From JABWBD01 sp040768665 (GTDB lineage: Bacteria > Planctomycetota > Planctomycetia > Pirellulales > Thermoguttaceae): DNA of 64,000 bases. Positions 32,423 through 41,484 of the stretch are shown piece after piece. The notes under the pieces are model-generated. The model worked only from the letters and a program-made list of their open reading frames with translations. It was not told the origin of the DNA and made no database searches. The stretch spans positions 1 to 64,000 of the forward strand of contig JAXGMN010000057.1 in assembly GCA_040768665.1 (NCBI GenBank). Reading direction: 5' to 3'. The position numbers and the translations under genes are program-made. How positions within the stretch are numbered: position 1 is the stretch's first letter; each line of letters begins with the position of its first letter.

Positions 32423-35109
32423 CTACTCGGGCAACTTTCCCCGGTCGACAAACCGATACGGCACGAGCCTGACAGGGCCTGGCAGGCCGGAAGGCTCCAG
32501 GTCCCATTTCGACGCGTCGAACGGCTTGTACGTGTGGTCGACGAAATTGATCTCGTAGAACTTCTTCCAATCGACGCCGCGCTGATCCAGGTCTCGGATT
32601 CGATTGGCGGAAAGGTTCGTGACCTCGATGGCGATCTCGTTCCGGCCGGGTCTCAACCCATCGCCGATGTCGATCCGGAACGGGTGGGCAACGACCATGC
32701 CGGCCGGTTTCCCGTTGATCCAGACTCGCGCACTTTCCCGCACGTCTCCAAGGTCGAGAAACCAGCCGTCGGCACGTTCCGAGTTCGTTTCGAAAACGGT
32801 CGTGTAGCGAGCGGCGCCGGCGAAACGGTGGGCCTCGGCTACTTCCGAGTCTGTCCACGATCCGAGCGTGTCCGTCGAAAACGAGCGCGGAAGAACCGGA
32901 CCGCCTTCCACGAATTCGATCCGCCATTCTCCTTCGACGGGTACGGCTGTGCCCGCAGGGCTGGTGACCGGCCAAGCCGGACCTTGCACGGCCCGCTCCG
33001 AGAATGTGCGCAAAATGCGAGTCTCTCCGGGCTGCAACTGGAGGTAGACCTCCACTGTTCCGGACCGGTTCCGCAACGGCGCTACGCCGGTGCGTCCCGC
33101 CATGGGATCCATCAGCACAGCGGATTGGCAAGGTAAACCCAGCGCAATCCATCGGTCCACCGCCTCAGCCGAATGATTGGCAATGAAATACGCCGCCTGC
33201 GAACCGCTCTTTCGACGAATGAACTTCAGGTGGCTGTCGACCATCGGTTCACGGACGACTTTGGCAGCCTCCAACATCGCTCCGAGATCTTCGCCGAGGA
33301 CCATTTTCCCTTCGCCCACGGCGGCGACTCCACGGGAGTCGAACGAAATCTCCTTCAGCGCCGAGTTCAGTCGCCCCCGGCGGTTCGCGTGGTCGAGCCA
33401 ACCCGGCACATCGTCCGGCAACCGTTTCCAGACCAGGACGGTCGCGCCGGCCTTCGCAAGCCGCAGAACATGCTCGAGCGAGTCGATCTTCATGCAGGCG
33501 GCCGCGGGCAGAAGAATCGCGCGGTAGATGCTGCCGCCTTCCGTCCGCAAATTGCCCCCTTCGCACTTCACTCTCTGTATTTGGCGATCGGAAATGAAGT
33601 CGAACGTGTATCCCTGCTGAATCATCCGGCGACCCGCCTCACCGCAGGCCGTCTCTTCGATCCACTCCGGATGATGCACGGAGAACCGTTGTTCGCTGCC
33701 CGAGGGTGTCATCCAGAGGTCGTAGATGGGCCAGTAGAGCAATACGTCGTTGTGAGGAACTCCGCTTTGTAGCACACTCTGGCACCGGGTGATGTAGGCG
33801 TTCACGGCCGGTATGTCTCGAAAAATCGAGTTCCGGGCGTTCGCCTGTGTCGACGCATAGAAGAGCCACCCGGGCCAGGCGGCTTCCTTCGGCGCGTAGC
33901 AGATGCCGTGATAGTAGATGCAATTGATCCCGTTGAGCAGCAGGTTGTCCGATTCCGCTTTGATGTGGGCGAGCGAGGTGTGAAAGTGGTTCCGCAGCCA
34001 GGTGAAACTCTCCGAAACCACCGGGCTCCGGCCCGCCACGTGCGCGGCGGAGGAGGCGAAGCGATTGACCAGATCGCTCTGCCGGTCCGGCCGGATCCAT
34101 TGCGGCTGCCGGCGGTAGCCCGGCATGGCGAAGTGACTTGCACCGAACACCTCCGTCTCCGGGATCTCTGCCGCTGCGTACATGTCCAGCAGGTTGGCCG
34201 GGGCGCCGTGGGCCTGCATTCGCAGTCCGCTCCCTCGCTTCTTGCCCCAATCCACGATCATTTCCACGCAATCGAGAAGCAGTTCGGAAAGGGTCTCGCG
34301 GTAGTCGCACAAAACGCGGCGGACTTCCTCGGGGTCGCCCTTCCCGGCGAGTGCCTCGGCGTGTTCTTCCAGCCCGTAGCCTCGCAGGGCGCCGAAATGC
34401 GCCGAGCAGTTCGGGACACCAGTTTCCAGGGTTTTCAAAGGAGTCGTAATAGAACGCTCGCGGCGACGCCCTCCCCTTCGTCGAAACAGCGGTCCAGCCA
34501 GTCCAGATGAAATCTCACGGCCGCGGCCGAGTAGGGGTTGATTGCCAGCCCCTCTCCACCCGGTCCCGCTCGCTTTACTTTCGCGGCGACCGGCCGGGCA
34601 ATAATTCGGCCGTCTTCGACAGCGAAAGTCATCTCGCCGAACTGCGGCGTCACATGCGGTCCGCCCAACCGCCAGCCGGAACTGGGTGTCAGATCGATAT
34701 TCATTCCCAGCCGTTTGGCTTCCGCGACCGCGTGATTGAACATGTCGAACCACTTCGGCGAGAAGATCGCGATGAAGCGGTCTTCTTCGCCTCGCACGCC
34801 GTAGATCCCGATCGTGCCCATATTGCCCCATCCGGCCCTGCGATACGTCTCGAGATTCCAGGTCAGGTCTTCCTTGGTGACGGCGCTGCCGGGCCACCAC
34901 CAGTAGGCTCCGGGCCGCATCTCCGGGCAAGCCGCCGGCCAACCAAGATCGCCGCCTGTCTCCGACTGAATGAGAAAGGCCTCCGGGTGCGTCCAGGAGG
35001 GGACACCGGCAGAAACGTCTTCATCGTATTGCCGATCGGTCGCCTTGCCGGACGGGGTGACGGCGAGCAGCACGAAGGCACCCATGAGGATTTTCAACCA
35101 GTGGATCAT
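32423..35109 (-). pseudogene. GH106-like alpha-L-rhamnosidase, broken by two frameshifts
   Basis: The exported enzyme would have about 895 residues. The N-terminal part (RPGAYWWWPGSAVTKEDLTWNLE, NIDLTPSSGWRLGG) and the long C-terminal part (LLNGINCIYYHGICY, then a beta-sandwich with RVWINGKPAG) match GH106 rhamnosidases. The frame changes twice: near 34462, where dropping one C of the coding strand gives GVARAFYYDSF, and near 34402, where dropping one G gives ELLAHFGALRGY. The 60-nt stretch between reads RAFYYDSFENPGNWCPEL in a third frame. Both changes are single-base insertions in GC-rich runs, so sequencing error or a young pseudogene are both possible. The start at 35109 has AGGAG upstream. 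It follows rhaT closely. Confidence 0.85.
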
Positions 35110-35132
35110 AAGAAGCGACTCCTTCAGCACCT

Positions 35133-36179
35133 TCACTCCGCAGCCAGGTAATTACCGTACCCGATAACCATCGTCGAAGCGATCAAGATCAGGATGCCAA
35201 GCCAGACCAGTCGTTTCGTCTTCGCGCTCGTACCACGCCATTCCCGGAAGTAGAGGCCCCAGAGATTGCTGAATACAATGATAAAAGCCATATGGATCGA
35301 CCAACTTGAAAAGTCGTACTGCTCGCCGAGCTTGGTCGTGCCCATTCCGTAGAAGAAAAACTGCCCATACCAGATTACGCCGCCCAGGGCCGAGAGAACG
35401 TAGTTCTGAATTTGCTTTCCCACCGGCCCCGTGACATAGTCGCCGAAGGAGCGGTTGCGGACATTGAGGATCAAACACCAGGCCGCATTGCTGAGAAATC
35501 CACCGAGGAGGATGACAACGAGCACGGCGTTGTTCGAGTACAAAGGGCGGGTGCCCAGTTCGATCGACAACTCGGCGATCGGCTTGCCGGCCGCCAGGCC
35601 GAAGGCAAAACAGGCGCTGAGAATTCCCGACACCATCGCCACGGCGAAGCCCTTGCCCAAGGCGAACTCCGCCACGGAGGCCCGCTTCTGCTCGTCGCTC
35701 AGTTCGGCCTCCTTGCCCACTCCTGCCCAACCGCACAAGCCGATGCCGCCCAGGCAGGCCGCCACGCCGGCAAGGATCGTCAGGCCCGACGTTGTCCCGA
35801 GAATTGCAGACAGTTTGCCCTGGAAAATCGGCGGGATGAGCGTTCCAAAAACCATACAGAATCCAAGGGCCGCGGCGTAGCCAAGCGCCATGCCGAGGTA
35901 TCGCACTGAAAGGCCGAACGTCAGATTTCCCAGTCCCCAAAGGATGCCGAACGCGATGCACCATAAGGCTGCGCGTGCCGGCATCCCGCTGAGCACGCCG
36001 GACAGATGGGGCGTGGTGATTGTGGCCACCGACCATGGCGCAGCAAGCCAGGCGGCCAGCCCCATAACCAACCAGAAACTCTCCCATGCCCATCGCCGGA
36101 CTTGCTTCAACGGAACATAGAAACTTCCGGCGGCAAAACCGCCGATGGCATGCAGCAGGACGCCGAGAAAGGGTGCCAT
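35133..36179 (-). CDS. rhaT: L-rhamnose/proton symporter RhaT
   Basis: The 348-residue protein has about ten hydrophobic segments of the drug/metabolite-transporter type. Sequence marks of RhaT include GSFYVPLKQVRRWAWESFW near the N-terminus, LWGLGNLTFGLSVRYLGMALGYA, and NYVLSALGGVIWYGQFFFYGMG. It imports L-rhamnose with a proton. The gene sits directly upstream of the GH106-like rhamnosidase (24 bp to that start), so together they hydrolyse rhamnosides outside and take up the sugar. No rhamnose isomerase, kinase or aldolase gene is in the window. Confidence 0.92.
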   Translation of the reverse strand: MAPFLGVLLHAIGGFAAGSFYVPLKQVRRWAWESFWLVMGLAAWLAAPWSVATITTPHLSGVLSGMPARAALWCIAFGILWGLGNLTFGLSVRYLGMALGYAAALGFCMVFGTLIPPIFQGKLSAILGTTSGLTILAGVAACLGGIGLCGWAGVGKEAELSDEQKRASVAEFALGKGFAVAMVSGILSACFAFGLAAGKPIAELSIELGTRPLYSNNAVLVVILLGGFLSNAAWCLILNVRNRSFGDYVTGPVGKQIQNYVLSALGGVIWYGQFFFYGMGTTKLGEQYDFSSWSIHMAFIIVFSNLWGLYFREWRGTSAKTKRLVWLGILILIASTMVIGYGNYLAAE

Positions 36180-36236
36180 AAGACTTGTGGGATTCGATCG
36201 TTGTCTAACAGTGCTCCGTCAAAGTTGGAGTGATGG

Positions 36237-36287
36237 GTAGCGGAAGTCGTGAGACTTCCGGCCGCGAACTCTCACGAGTTCGGCTAC
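36237..36287. repeat. Double-hairpin element with closing stem
   Basis: GTAGC (36237-36241) pairs with GCTAC (36283-36287). Inside are two perfect 7-bp hairpins: GGAAGTC-GTGA-GACTTCC (36242-36259) and CGAACTC-TCAC-GAGTTCG (36265-36282). Folded, it is a three-way junction. It lies upstream of rhaT. One copy was seen in this window. Confidence 0.8.
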
Positions 36288-36390
36288 ACCCGTCAAAGGA
36301 AGATTGCTGGAGCACGAGTCGGTTCTTCAATGGTCAAGCGGCAGTCGGACGCTCATTGTAACCGCCGTCCTGGCGGCTGTCGCCTGGCGG

Positions 36391-36513
36391 GGTAACGGTT
36401 CGCGCCCACGGCCGGAGACCGGTCCCTATTTGGGCCAGTCGGCGCGGCTTGGCCACAGACACGTTGGCCGAAGACATGGACCCGCCCCCCTCTCTTCCGC
36501 CGCGTACGTATAC
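36391..36513 (+). repeat. Palindromic intergenic element, copy 4
   Basis: This copy has the same orientation as copy 1: GGTAACGGTTCGCGCCCACGG at the left (first 20 bases matching best), GGGCCAGTCGG, then GTTGGCCGAAGACATGGACC and CCCCCCTCTCTTCCGC at the right. The right terminal repeat is decayed. It lies between rhaT and the TetR gene. Confidence 0.75.
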
Positions 36514-36570
36514 CTCGCGGGTGGCATCAGCGGCACTACCACGGAACCCCGCGATTCTGCCCGCTCATGC

Positions 36571-36605
36571 TTGTCCCCGGCCCATTGTGAACGTATAATC
36601 ACAAT
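36571..36605 (+). promoter_or_regulatory. TetR-gene promoter with 22-bp palindromic operator
   Basis: TTGTCC (36571-36576) and TATAAT (36594-36599) are separated by 17 nt, a good sigma70-type promoter. The perfect inverted repeat ATTGTGA-N8-TCACAAT (36584-36605) covers the -10 box. The position fits an autorepression operator for the TetR protein whose start is 12 bp downstream. Confidence 0.75.
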
Positions 36606-36616
36606 ACAGGTGATTT

Positions 36617-37222
36617 ATGAGTGACGAGAAGCTTGCGACCGAAATCCGCAGAGAACAAATTGTCGAGGCCGCGCTGGTTCTGGTCGCCAGCCAGGGACTG
36701 AGCCGGCTGAGCGTGGCGGCCGTTGCGAGGCGCGTGGGTCTCGTTCCCTCCGGGATCTATCGCCATTTTCGCAGTAAGGACGAGATCCTTTCGGCCATGC
36801 TCGACCTGATCGAACGCCGCCTGGCCGACAATGTCCGAGCCGCGTCGGAAGAATCGGCCGACCCGCTCCAGCGGCTTCGGGGCGTGCTGGCCCGACACGT
36901 GCGATTTATCCGCGAAGGGCGGGCGATTCCCCGGATAGTCTTCGCCGACGAATCGTTTGTCGGAAACCCGCAGCGAAAGACGCGGGTGGAGCAAATCCTT
37001 CGTACCTACCTCGGCCAGATCGGCGCCATCGTGCGACAGGGACAAGCCGAAGGGCAGTTCCGGCCCGACTTGGACCCCGAGACGGTGGCCATGATGATGA
37101 TGGGTATCGTCATGCCAGCCGGAATCCGCTGGCATCTGTCCAATGGCGACTTCGATGTCACCCGCCATGTCGACCGTGCCTGGCAGTTGCTCATTCGTGC
37201 GATCGCCCCACCCGCCCCCTGA
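36617..37222 (+). CDS. TetR-family transcriptional repressor
   Basis: The 201-residue protein has the TetR N-terminal helix-turn-helix: RREQIVEAALVLVASQG, then LSVAAVARRVGLVPSGIYRHFRSKDEIL. The C-terminal ligand-binding part is helical and shows a Met cluster (VAMMMMGIVMPAG). It heads a six-gene efflux operon and probably represses it through the palindrome over its own promoter, with a transported compound as inducer. The inducer is unknown. Confidence 0.93.
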   Translation: MSDEKLATEIRREQIVEAALVLVASQGLSRLSVAAVARRVGLVPSGIYRHFRSKDEILSAMLDLIERRLADNVRAASEESADPLQRLRGVLARHVRFIREGRAIPRIVFADESFVGNPQRKTRVEQILRTYLGQIGAIVRQGQAEGQFRPDLDPETVAMMMMGIVMPAGIRWHLSNGDFDVTRHVDRAWQLLIRAIAPPAP

Positions 37223-37240
37223 ATTTTTTTTGCCCAGGAA

Positions 37241-37256
37241 GTGAACCACAGTTCAC
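37241..37256 (+). promoter_or_regulatory. Palindrome before the HlyD gene
   Basis: GTGAAC-CACA-GTTCAC is a perfect 6-bp inverted repeat with a 4-nt centre, just before the ribosome site (AAGGAGAGAGG) of the membrane-fusion gene. It shares GTGAAC with the upstream operator. It could be a second repressor site or an RNA hairpin near the start. Confidence 0.45.
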
Positions 37257-37269
37257 AAGGAGAGAGGTG

Positions 37270-38442
37270 ATGAAGAAGGTGATCCTTGTCGCGCTGCTGG
37301 TTCTCGGCATCTCGTCGCTCCTCGTCTATCGATTCGTAATCGCCCGCAACGGGGGCAACGGCGAGGGTATCTTTGTTTTGGGGAATATCGAAGCGACCGA
37401 CGCCGAAGTGAGCTTCAAAATACCGGGACGAGTGGACAAACGGCTCGTGGATGAAGGCGAAATGGTTCGCCGGGATCAGGTCGTCGCCGTGCTGGACGAT
37501 GCCGATCTGCGTGCGGAAGTTGAACTCAGACGCGCGGAACTCGCGGCCACCAAAGCTGCTTTGGCCGAGCTGGAGGCCGGCTCCCGTCCGGAAGAGATCG
37601 CCGCGGCGAAAGCGGCGATGGAGCGGGCGGCGGCGGCGTTGAAGGAACTCGAGACCGGTTCGCGCCCGCAGGAAATCGCGGCAGCCAAGGCAGCGATGGA
37701 AGCAGCCCAAGCCGATTTGGCCAAGGCCGAGGCGGACCTGGGCCGGATTTCGCGGCTGCGGGAGCAGAACGTCGTCTCTGCCGAGGAATACGACCGGGCC
37801 AGGGCGACTTACCAGGTTGCCTCGCAGCGGGCCCGCGAGGCGGCCGAGCAATTCGATCTGGTCACCGAAGGACCGCGTCAGGAGAAGATTGAAAACGCCC
37901 GCGCCGCGCTGGCGGAAGCCAAGGCCCGCTATGAGTTGGTTGTTGCCGGCCCTCGCAGGGAGACGATCGATCAGGCCAAGGCCCGGGTCGAGCAGGCCGC
38001 CGCTGCATGGCAACTGGCCGAGACACGGCTCGGTTATGCGACGGTCGTCTCGCCCTTGACCGGCATGGTTCTTTCGAAAAACATCGAGCCGGGCGAGTAC
38101 GTTGCCCCGGGCACGCCGGTGGTGACGGTCGGCGACCTGGTCAATGTCTGGCTTCGCGCTTACATCGAAGAGACCGATCTGGGCAAAGTGAAGCTCGGCC
38201 AGCCGGCCCGGGTGACCGCCGACACCTGGCCCGGAAAAGTACACGATGGCCGAGTCTCGTTCATCGCCGACGAGGCGGAATTCACCCCCAAGAACGTTCA
38301 GACGCAAGCGCAACGGGTTAAACTGGTCTACCGCATCAAAATCGACATCCACAATCCGGCCCAAGAGTTGAAGCCCGGAATGCCCGCCGATGCCGAGATC
38401 CTGATCGATGCTCCCACACCGGCCGAGACTCGGGACCGCTGA
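37270..38442 (+). CDS. HlyD/EmrA-type periplasmic membrane-fusion protein
   Basis: The 390-residue protein has one N-terminal membrane anchor (residues 3-22), a lipoyl half-motif (VSFKIPGRVDKRLVDEGEMVRRDQVVAVLDD), a long helical hairpin, the second lipoyl half (VVSPLTGMVLSKNIEPGEYVAPG) and a beta-barrel. The hairpin holds tandem repeats: GSRPEEIAAAKAAMERA and GSRPQEIAAAKAAMEAA, then GPRQEKIENARAALAEA and GPRRETIDQAKARVEQA. Such adaptors join an inner-membrane pump to an outer-membrane channel. It precedes the two ABC ATPases with 24 bp between. The ATG has AAGGAGAGAGG upstream; a GTG three bases earlier is not needed. Confidence 0.92.
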   Translation: MKKVILVALLVLGISSLLVYRFVIARNGGNGEGIFVLGNIEATDAEVSFKIPGRVDKRLVDEGEMVRRDQVVAVLDDADLRAEVELRRAELAATKAALAELEAGSRPEEIAAAKAAMERAAAALKELETGSRPQEIAAAKAAMEAAQADLAKAEADLGRISRLREQNVVSAEEYDRARATYQVASQRAREAAEQFDLVTEGPRQEKIENARAALAEAKARYELVVAGPRRETIDQAKARVEQAAAAWQLAETRLGYATVVSPLTGMVLSKNIEPGEYVAPGTPVVTVGDLVNVWLRAYIEETDLGKVKLGQPARVTADTWPGKVHDGRVSFIADEAEFTPKNVQTQAQRVKLVYRIKIDIHNPAQELKPGMPADAEILIDAPTPAETRDR

Positions 38443-38466
38443 TTCGAGCGAAAGGCACGCGTTCCC

Positions 38467-39384
38467 ATGGATGCCATCCGAGCGGAACATCTGACCAAAC
38501 GATTCGGCGACGTGGTCGCCGTCGACGATCTCTCCCTCACCGTGGACAAGGGGGAGATATTTGGGCTGGTCGGACCGGATGGCGCAGGCAAGACGACCAC
38601 GATGCGGCTTCTCACTTCGATTATGGATCCCGATGGCGGAGAAGCCTGGGTTGCGGGCCGGCACGTCGTCCGCGAGGCGGAGAGGGTTAAGGAAGGGATC
38701 GGCTATATGAGTCAGCGGTTCGGGCTCTATCCCGACCTGACGGTGCTGGAGAATATCAACTTCTACGCCGACATCTACAGCGAACCCCGCAAAGGTCGTC
38801 AGGAGAAGATCGAGAGGCTTCTGGCCTTCAGCAATCTTGCACCATTCAAGCGGCGGCTGGCCGGAAATCTGTCCGGCGGGATGAAGCAGAAACTCGGGCT
38901 GGCCTGTGCCCTGATCCACACGCCCGAGGTTCTTTTTCTCGACGAGCCGACCAACGGCGTCGATCCGGTCTCCCGCCGCGATTTCTGGCGAATCCTCTAC
39001 CAGTTGCTCCGTCAGGACGTGACGATCTTCGTCTCCACCGCCTACCTGGACGAAGCGGAACGTGCCAGCCGCGTCGGCCTGATCCATCATGGAAAGCTGC
39101 TCGCCTGCGGCACGCCCGATGAGGTGAAACGCCTGATGCGAGGCACGATTCTCGAGGTTCAAGCGTCGAATCCACGGCGCGCGACGTCGTTGTTGCGAGA
39201 GCAGCTTGGAGCCGACTCGGTGGGGCTGTTCGGCGACCGGGTGCACGTCGTCGGCCGGGATCCCGGGGAAATGGCTCGCCGTGCAGAGTCGATTCTGGCC
39301 GACGGCGGCCTTGCGGCGATTGGAATCCGGCCCGTGGAACCTACGCTCGAGGATGTCTTTGTTTCCGTCCTGGGACAACGATGA
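38467..39384 (+). CDS. ABC transporter ATP-binding subunit (first)
   Basis: The 305-residue ATPase has Walker A GPDGAGKTT (36-44; the usual Asn of the Asn-Gly pair is Asp), signature LSGGMKQKL, Walker B VLFLDEPTNGVDP and an H-loop position replaced by Ala (VSTAYLDEAE instead of the usual TTHY). The C-terminal extension is that of drug-export type ABC-2 systems. Its stop overlaps the start of the next ATPase by 4 bp (ATGA), so the two are translationally coupled and probably form a heterodimer. Confidence 0.93.
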   Translation: MDAIRAEHLTKRFGDVVAVDDLSLTVDKGEIFGLVGPDGAGKTTTMRLLTSIMDPDGGEAWVAGRHVVREAERVKEGIGYMSQRFGLYPDLTVLENINFYADIYSEPRKGRQEKIERLLAFSNLAPFKRRLAGNLSGGMKQKLGLACALIHTPEVLFLDEPTNGVDPVSRRDFWRILYQLLRQDVTIFVSTAYLDEAERASRVGLIHHGKLLACGTPDEVKRLMRGTILEVQASNPRRATSLLREQLGADSVGLFGDRVHVVGRDPGEMARRAESILADGGLAAIGIRPVEPTLEDVFVSVLGQR

Positions 39385-40352
39385 TGGAACAGAACCGCAA
39401 GGCCGTGACCGTCGAGAACCTCGAGCGCCGCTTCGGCAGCTTCGTGGCCGTCGATCGCGTCAGCTTCGAAGTTGCCCAAGGAGAGGTTTTCGGCTTTCTT
39501 GGCCCCAACGGCGCCGGGAAATCGACGACCATCCGCATGCTCTGCGGCATCCTTTCGCCCACCGGCGGTTCAGGCACCGTCGGCGGATTCGATATTGCAC
39601 GCCAGGCCGAGAGTATCAAGGAGACGATCGGGTACATGAGCCAGAGGTTCTCGCTCTACGAAGATCTCACTGTCGAGGAGAACATTGATTTCTACAGCGG
39701 GATTTATCGGATCCCGGCCGAGAAGAAGAAGTCCCGCAAAGAGTGGGTGATCGAGATGGCCGGCTTGAAAGACCATCGCAAGAGCCGCACGTCGATTCTT
39801 TCCGGAGGCTGGAAGCAGCGGCTCGCACTCGGCTGCGCGGTCCTCCACGAACCGCCGATTCTCTTTCTCGACGAGCCGACCTCGGGAGTCGACCCGATCA
39901 GCCGACGCCAGTTCTGGGATCTGATCTACGAAATGGCCGATCGCGGCGTGACCGTCTTCGTCACCACGCACTACATGGAAGAAGCCGAATACTGCGATCG
40001 ACTGGGACTGATTTACCGCGGTGAGTTGATCGCCGTCGGCACGCCCGGCGAATTGAAGGCCGAGTTCATGGCCGACGACGTTCTGGGGATTCTCTGCGAC
40101 CGCCCGGAAATCGCCATGGGGCTGATCGAGCACCTGCCGGCCGTGAAAGACGTGGCGCTTTTCGGACGGGGGCTTCACGTGGTTGCGCAAGACGGCGACG
40201 CGGCCGGCAGGGACGTCCGCCGCAGACTGGAACAGGAGGGCTATCGCGTCGAGCGGATCGAGAAAATCGTGCCGTCTTTGGAAGACGTCTTCGTCTCACT
40301 CATCGAGGCCCGCGACCGGCAGGACCAACCGCAGGCGGAGGTCCGGCGATGA
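39381..40352 (+). CDS. ABC transporter ATP-binding subunit (second)
   Basis: The 323-residue ATPase has Walker A GPNGAGKST, signature ILSGGWKQRL, Walker B ILFLDEPTSGVDP and a normal H-loop histidine (FVTTHYMEEAEY). It is paired with the preceding ATPase, whose H-loop His is missing, so this one may supply the competent catalytic site. Its stop overlaps the first permease start by 4 bp. Confidence 0.93.
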   Translation: MMEQNRKAVTVENLERRFGSFVAVDRVSFEVAQGEVFGFLGPNGAGKSTTIRMLCGILSPTGGSGTVGGFDIARQAESIKETIGYMSQRFSLYEDLTVEENIDFYSGIYRIPAEKKKSRKEWVIEMAGLKDHRKSRTSILSGGWKQRLALGCAVLHEPPILFLDEPTSGVDPISRRQFWDLIYEMADRGVTVFVTTHYMEEAEYCDRLGLIYRGELIAVGTPGELKAEFMADDVLGILCDRPEIAMGLIEHLPAVKDVALFGRGLHVVAQDGDAAGRDVRRRLEQEGYRVERIEKIVPSLEDVFVSLIEARDRQDQPQAEVRR

Positions 40353-41482
40353 ACCTGCGCCGAGTATCCGCCGTCGCCCGCAAAGAATTCCTGCACGTGG
40401 TTCGCGATCCGTGGAGTCTCGGCATGGGAATCGCCATTCCCATGCTCCTCCTTCTCATGTTCGGCTACGCCCTGACGCTCGACGTCGACGATGTGCCACT
40501 GATCGTGTGGGACCAGGACCAGACGCAGGCGAGCCGCGATTTGACCAGCCGGTTCAGTGGCTCGCGATACTTCTCGCTTCGCGAGGCGGTTCGAGACTAC
40601 GGCGATCTGGTGGAGGCAATCGACACGCGCCGTGCCATGGTGGCCTTAGTCATTCCATCGGACTTCGCGGCCCGGATTCGAACCGGTCGCGACGCCCCGG
40701 TGCAGCTTATCGTCGATGGCAGCGATGCCAATACCGCCACCCTGGCCATCAGCTATGCCGAAGCGGTCGTGCAGGGCTACTCGCAGGAGATGCAGATTCG
40801 GCAGATGCAGAAGAGCGGGAGGCCGGAGTTGCGAATCCCGCTGGAAGTCCGTCCCCGAGTCTGGTTCAACCCGGAGCTGGAGTCGAAGAACTACATCATT
40901 CCCGGACTGATCGCCGTGATCATGATGGTAATCGCGGCGCTCTTAACGTCGCTGACGGTCGCAAGGGAATGGGAACGCGGAACGATGGAACAACTGATAT
41001 CCACTCCGGTCAAAGGCCACGAGCTGATCCTTGGCAAGCTGGTCCCGTACTTCGCAATCGGCATGGTCGACGTGGCCGTGGCGGTGTTGATGGGCGAGTT
41101 TCTCTTCGATGTCGCTCTCCGAGGCAACGTTGCCCTGCTATTCGCCATGGCAGCCGTGTTCCTCACCGGCGCGCTGGGCATGGGCATGCTGATCAGCATT
41201 GTCATGAAGAACCAACTCCTGGCCAGCCAGTTTGCCATGGTGACGACGTTCCTGCCGGCGTTTCTGCTTTCCGGCTTCATGTTCGCAATCGCCAACATGC
41301 CCGCGCCGATCCAGGCGATCACCCATATCGTGCCTGCGCGGTATTTTGTGGCCCTGCTGAAGGGAATCTACCTGAAGGGCGTGGGGCTGGAAATTCTCGC
41401 GGGCGAGGCAATCCTGCTGGCGGTCTTCGGGATGATCGTGTTGCTGTTGGCAAACGTCAAGTTCAAGAAGAAACTCGTGTAG
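40349..41482 (+). CDS. ABC-2 type permease (first)
   Basis: The 377-residue permease has one N-terminal membrane helix (about 23-42), a large extracytoplasmic domain (about 45-180, ending WFNPELESKNYIIPG), and five C-terminal helices, the ABC2_membrane_3 plan of YbhF/YbhR-like multidrug exporters. The segment REWERGTMEQLISTPVKGHELILGK is the coupling region facing the ATPases. The second permease follows 2 bp after its stop codon. Confidence 0.92.
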   Translation: MNLRRVSAVARKEFLHVVRDPWSLGMGIAIPMLLLLMFGYALTLDVDDVPLIVWDQDQTQASRDLTSRFSGSRYFSLREAVRDYGDLVEAIDTRRAMVALVIPSDFAARIRTGRDAPVQLIVDGSDANTATLAISYAEAVVQGYSQEMQIRQMQKSGRPELRIPLEVRPRVWFNPELESKNYIIPGLIAVIMMVIAALLTSLTVAREWERGTMEQLISTPVKGHELILGKLVPYFAIGMVDVAVAVLMGEFLFDVALRGNVALLFAMAAVFLTGALGMGMLISIVMKNQLLASQFAMVTTFLPAFLLSGFMFAIANMPAPIQAITHIVPARYFVALLKGIYLKGVGLEILAGEAILLAVFGMIVLLLANVKFKKKLV

Positions 41483-41484
41483 CG

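Noticed and set aside
34435..35136. Two separate genes instead of one broken rhamnosidase
   Set aside because: Removing one base at each of two sites joins both ORFs into a continuous GH106-like sequence, with the missing motif present in the third frame.
40183..41484. Open frame running through the first permease into the second
   Set aside because: The N-terminal 430 residues are Arg/Gly-rich and out of frame with the first permease; only the part from 41485 matches a permease.
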